DNA of 64,000 nt from Oikopleura dioica. Taxonomy: Eukaryota > Chordata > Appendicularia > Copelata > Oikopleuridae. The position numbers and the translations under genes were made by a program. The stretch lies in contig OU015566.1 in NCBI GenBank assembly GCA_907165135.1, forward strand, positions 10,586,157 to 10,650,156, in the 5' to 3' direction. Under the pieces are notes generated by a model. That model did no database searches. It was not told where the DNA came from and was given only the letters and a program-made list of their open reading frames with translations. Within the stretch, counting starts at the first letter, position 1. Every line of letters begins with the position of its first letter. Of the stretch, positions 61,065 through 64,000 are shown piece by piece.

Positions 61065-61097
61065 GGCGCTGTTTCTTCTTTATAGCTCAACAGCGCC
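61065..61097. repeat. 9-bp inverted pair downstream of the capsid gene
   Basis: GGCGCTGTT at 61065-61073 and its reverse complement at 61089-61097 enclose a 15-base spacer. The same word family recurs at 34676, 46759 and 46788 in other non-coding parts of the element. Confidence 0.5.
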
Positions 61098-61121
61098 CCA
61101 TAATAATAGTCACGAACATAA

Positions 61122-62936
61122 TTAAGAGCCGGCTTTTCTTTTCCTCGAATTCATTTTGCTTCTGTCAGCCATTGTCGATAAAATTGTCGCCTCTAAAAAT
61201 AATCAACTTTTGTAACAAAAACAAAACAAACCTTTTCGATTTCCATCAAGCATAATAGCGTCGATTGGTATCTTCATCACAAGAACATCCCAATTTTCTT
61301 CGAGAATTTTCTCAAACGTTATTCTTGCAGTAATTGTAGAATTCTCCCCTTGTCGATCGTCAAATAGCAAAGGAACCATCCAAGATTGATTCTGAAATTG
61401 AAAAAAATCCAATCCTCCTCCAATCGATTTGTTTTCATATCGTCCATTGTGCATCAAGAAATTTTGATAGTGCTCCAGCGGATCAGTCCAAGGTGTCAAA
61501 AAAGCATTGTAATTGTCGACCAAAACCTCAAATTCCTTTATTTTAAAACCCTCCTCATGCATTGTCGTCTTTGTTATGCATCGTTGATAATCCGGTCTTT
61601 GACGCTTCTTATTAGACATACCAGTCAAAACGATCATATAAGGCACCGGTCCAGAGCTCAACTCTACCTCATAAGTGGAGAGGCCCTTTGACAACACGTG
61701 AATTTTTAATCTAGGATAAAAAAACGGAATCTTGAGCATTTTATCACTGTTACCAACTTTAATTGGTTTTTCGCATTCTCTCGCTTTGCAAAAAACACTC
61801 TTGAGCCAAAAATTATGAAGATTTGGCTCATGACTTTCTATACGAGCAGACTGTGCTGTTGGAATCAAATCTCTTTGTAGCCAAAAGCAAGCATAACTTT
61901 TGTCGTTAATCTTCTTGACTCGAATTTTTGGAACTTTCTTAGTGATTTTATGCGCTTTAAAAGTCGCCTCCTTACAAATAGATGTTTTATCGGTTGCAGG
62001 TACTTCATTGACATTTAGCATCTGTTCAAGTGTTGAGACATCATACTCGCCACTTGTTATCTTATCTTTATAATCGTCAGGATCTTGAGGTTTCTTTGGA
62101 ATTGCACAATCGCACTTATTCTTAGAATCATGAATGAGCGTTTTAGTCTCAAACTCGACTCCAGAATCTTCATTAAAAGGATATTTTAGCTCATCTGAGA
62201 AAAATTCCGTATCCTCTGATCGACACTCGATATAATCACTATGCCTCATGATATAATTTTTTGTTGGAGCAAGAATGGTATTAAACCAGAGGCGAGAAGC
62301 AGGAGGTAAGACTCGAGCTTGGCGAGCCAATCCATGAGAAATTGGTGTTTTAATCTTATAAATATGATTTTTAAACTCATATTTGACTTCCCGTTGGTCT
62401 TGCCCAATTTTAATATATCGCGCCGATTCAACGTCTTCTTCTCGCCATATAGGCGTTGCATGTAAAACTCGATTCTCAAGAGCTGTCAAATTATTACTCT
62501 TCAATCTATAATAATTCAAATCAGCGGCATCCAAATCGTAAGAATCAAAATGACCTTCGGGAAAAAGCTCAATCTCTTGTGCTGAAGGTGAGTAGTTTAA
62601 CTTTTTTATAAAATGATTAAAAAAAGTATACTCCAAACCCTCTGTGTAGGAAGAAAATATCGTACTGTCCATAATGTTAATATCCATTTTTGAAAATATC
62701 TTTGATCCAATCTCATTATCAGGAACGCAATTCGATGGTATTTCAATATCAAATTCAAATTGCATTTTGTCCAACTTGATGGGAAGTTTGTCTTTTGGAG
62801 TTTCAAATCGCCATGTAAAGGGTAAATCTTTAACTCCCAAACGCCTGACCACTTTTAACCCATTAAATGGATCCATCGGACGTTTTGAATCTTTATAAAA
62901 TAAAAGATTTCCATAATCGCTTGTTGACTCGGGCAT
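61122..62936 (-). CDS. Major capsid protein, hexon-like double jelly roll
   Basis: Exons 62936-61232 and 61192-61122 join in phase to give about 591 residues, a usual size for Polinton and adintovirus major capsid proteins. An LPPASRLWFNTIL strand pattern in the first half and, in the last 130 residues, a GPVPYMIVLTGM strand, an EFEVLVDN strand, a glycine-led segment and a final ITFEKILEEN...LDGNR block follow the order seen in the second jelly roll and C-terminus of these capsid proteins. That match is from memory of the family, not a search. The short last exon adds a basic tail (SRKRKAGS) that could bind DNA or target the nucleus. It lies between polymerase and core-type protein, as expected for such elements. 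Confidence 0.6.
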
Positions 62937-63031
62937 CGTTTTTTCTCTCTAAATTGACAAGTTTTGATTGAATAAAAAATACTTGCTGTTGCTGCTTATT
63001 GCTCGCTTTAATTTGTCGTTGTTGTTGTTGG

Positions 63032-63067
<36 letters not shown>

Positions 63068-63306
63068 GGATAAACTGTGATTGCTAAAAAGAGAGTTTAT
63101 TTAAGAGAATTAAAAAAAGAGTTGAATGAAAATTTTTCTCTTATCTTTAAAAGAGAATATAAAATCAAACTTATTATAGTCAATTGGATAACAAAGCAAA
63201 AAATCAGGGACGCGTATTTGTAGTTTTTGTAGAATCCATCGATAAATCCAGGAGAGCACTAAAAATTTTCTTTAAAATATGTAAGAACCGCATAGCCAGA
63301 CCTTCA
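62937..63306. other. Non-coding stretch with a TTG repeat
   Basis: About 370 bases between the core-type protein and the capsid gene. It contains the TTG microsatellite and AG-rich sequence with GAGAAT/AAGAG words. It presumably holds the capsid promoter. I see no gene. Confidence 0.5.
63014..63068 (+). repeat. TTG microsatellite
   Basis: About 17 TTG units with one or two imperfections, in the non-coding gap upstream of the capsid gene. Confidence 0.9.
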
Positions 63307-63483
63307 TCATCGTCGTCTCCGAGAGTACGCTCGGCGCCGACGTCGTCGTTGTTGTTGTTGTCTCCGCTTTGAAGTCTTTCTTGTCGACTTTTTTCGTTTT
63401 GTTGTGCTCCGGCGACTTGAACGTCTTTTTCTCACAAGAGGTCCCACTGAATAAACTCGTGGAAACCTCGAAATTCGAGCCAT
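63307..63483 (-). CDS. Arginine-rich core-type (protamine-like) protein
   Basis: A 58-residue frame starts at ATG 63483. After a short start (MARISRFPRVYSVGPLV) it is almost wholly basic, ending in long arginine runs broken by Q, S and T. This composition is typical of DNA-condensing virion core proteins in adenovirus-like and Polinton-like genomes. An upstream in-frame start at 63528 would add a hydrophobic 15 residues and is less likely. A second frame across the same DNA (63517-63272) encodes a lysine/threonine-rich text and is treated as a shadow. The short length makes the call composition-based. Confidence 0.5.
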   Translation of the reverse strand: MARISRFPRVYSVGPLVRKRRSSRRSTTKRKKSTRKTSKRRQQQQRRRRRRAYSRRRR

Positions 63484-63539
63484 TTGAATACACTTTAACA
63501 ATCTTAATAAAAAACAATTAATTTTCAAAATATTGTTCT

Positions 63540-63984
63540 TTATTTCATCTCAGAAATAGGAATAACAACATTCAATTCATTTTCATAATATCGCCTAGAT
63601 TGAGGATGACCGAATGAATTCACCAACGAAAATGTGGGAACTCTTGCTCCCTGATGTATTTGAGTAACTTGAAACAAATCTCTTGACCATTTCTCTTTAA
63701 AACCTTTGACAAAATTCTTTTTAGAATTAGCGGATCTTGCTATTCTTACAACGTCGCCTAATCCTACAAGCGATTTTCGCTTTTTATTATAAAGAGATCT
63801 TTTTTGTTCAAGATAATCAAATAAAACACGGGCATTTTTACGCGTTATAACAGAAGGAGCAACTCCAATAGTCGAATGCACAGAATTATTAATAGCTGTG
63901 TTGACTTCTTGAAGTATGTGGATCCAGCGTTGAACGCCACCAGAAGCAGTAAAATAACGACCCAAGCGAGCTTCCAACGTTCCG
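63540..63984 (-). CDS. Retroviral-type integrase, C-terminal exon (partial)
   Basis: The exon begins at an ATTTTAG acceptor at 63984 and gives 147 residues to the stop at 63540; upstream exons are outside the window. GTLEARLGRYF followed by a helix ending in INNSVHSTIGVAPS matches the region after the catalytic glutamate in Polinton integrases, which are related to retroviral DDE integrases. The catalytic D, D and E residues are not in this exon. The C-terminal part, with FKEKWSRDLFQVTQI and RYYENEL, resembles the SH3/chromo-like tail of the family. Integrases of this type insert the element into host DNA. The stop overlaps an AATAAA. The gene's position places the element's right end beyond 64 kb. 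Confidence 0.75.
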
Positions 63985-64000
63985 CTAAAATTTTTTGTTA

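Larger units (their letters stand above)
37051..64000. mobile_element. Endogenous Polinton/adintovirus-like element, right end outside the window
   Basis: The minus strand from 54.5 kb to the window edge carries a family B DNA polymerase, a hexon-like double-jelly-roll capsid protein, an arginine-rich core-type protein and the C-terminal exon of a retroviral-type integrase. Together these define Polinton/Maverick and adintovirus elements. The plus strand from 37 kb carries a dense array of spliced, unrecognised genes that converge on the first group. The left limit given is the first confident plus-strand gene; the true end may lie as far left as 33 kb. At 27 kb or more, this is large for the group. 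The reading frames are intact, so the copy is recent, active or under selection. A packaging ATPase, protease and penton were not seen. Confidence 0.75.

Overview
The window looks like a compact metazoan nuclear genome. Genes are cut by many short introns (mostly 30-80 nt, GT-AG, with a few GC-AG and one candidate GA-AG), they sit tightly packed, often tail to tail, and a short degenerate TTAGGG tract is present. This style fits an appendicularian tunicate such as Oikopleura best, but I hold the organism assignment with low confidence. No rRNA, tRNA or CRISPR array was recognised.

Region 1 (1-32.9 kb) is host sequence. It holds a nine-exon acidic nuclear-type protein with a 5-kb intron (6.4-13.6 kb), a kelch-repeat gene (minus strand, 14-15.4 kb), an intronless secreted protein (17.4-18.6 kb), a long coiled-coil gene (minus strand, 18.7-27.3 kb), a secreted EGF-domain protein with a TATA box (minus strand, 28-30 kb), a four-EF-hand protein (31.3-32.4 kb) and a small membrane protein (minus strand, 32.5-32.9 kb). 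One coding exon of the coiled-coil gene is interrupted by a 1448-bp foldback transposon flanked by a perfect 9-bp target duplication. Removing the element plus one duplication copy restores an open exon in the correct phase.

Region 2 (about 33-37 kb) is a boundary zone with small minus-strand exons, a microsatellite, a tandem duplication and much empty sequence. I could not find the left end of the element that follows.

Region 3 (37 kb to the window end) is an endogenous Polinton/adintovirus-like element running off the right edge. The minus strand carries the replication and virion half: the end of a retroviral-type integrase, an arginine-rich core-type protein, a double-jelly-roll (hexon-like) major capsid protein, a family B DNA polymerase of about 1789 residues, and one unknown protein. 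The plus strand, converging on these at about 54.5 kb, carries a spliced block of unrecognised genes: acidic and basic nuclear-type proteins, three predicted membrane proteins (one mucin-like with a PPSY motif), and a very large low-complexity protein.

The most unusual part is 48.6-54.4 kb. A spliced frame of up to about 1787 residues overlaps a 351-residue membrane protein at its 5' end and a 658-residue Q/T/N-rich protein at its 3' end, each in another frame, with both frames staying open across shared introns. The element's genes use the same short introns as the host. The packaging ATPase, capsid protease and penton expected of such elements were not seen here and may lie to the right.
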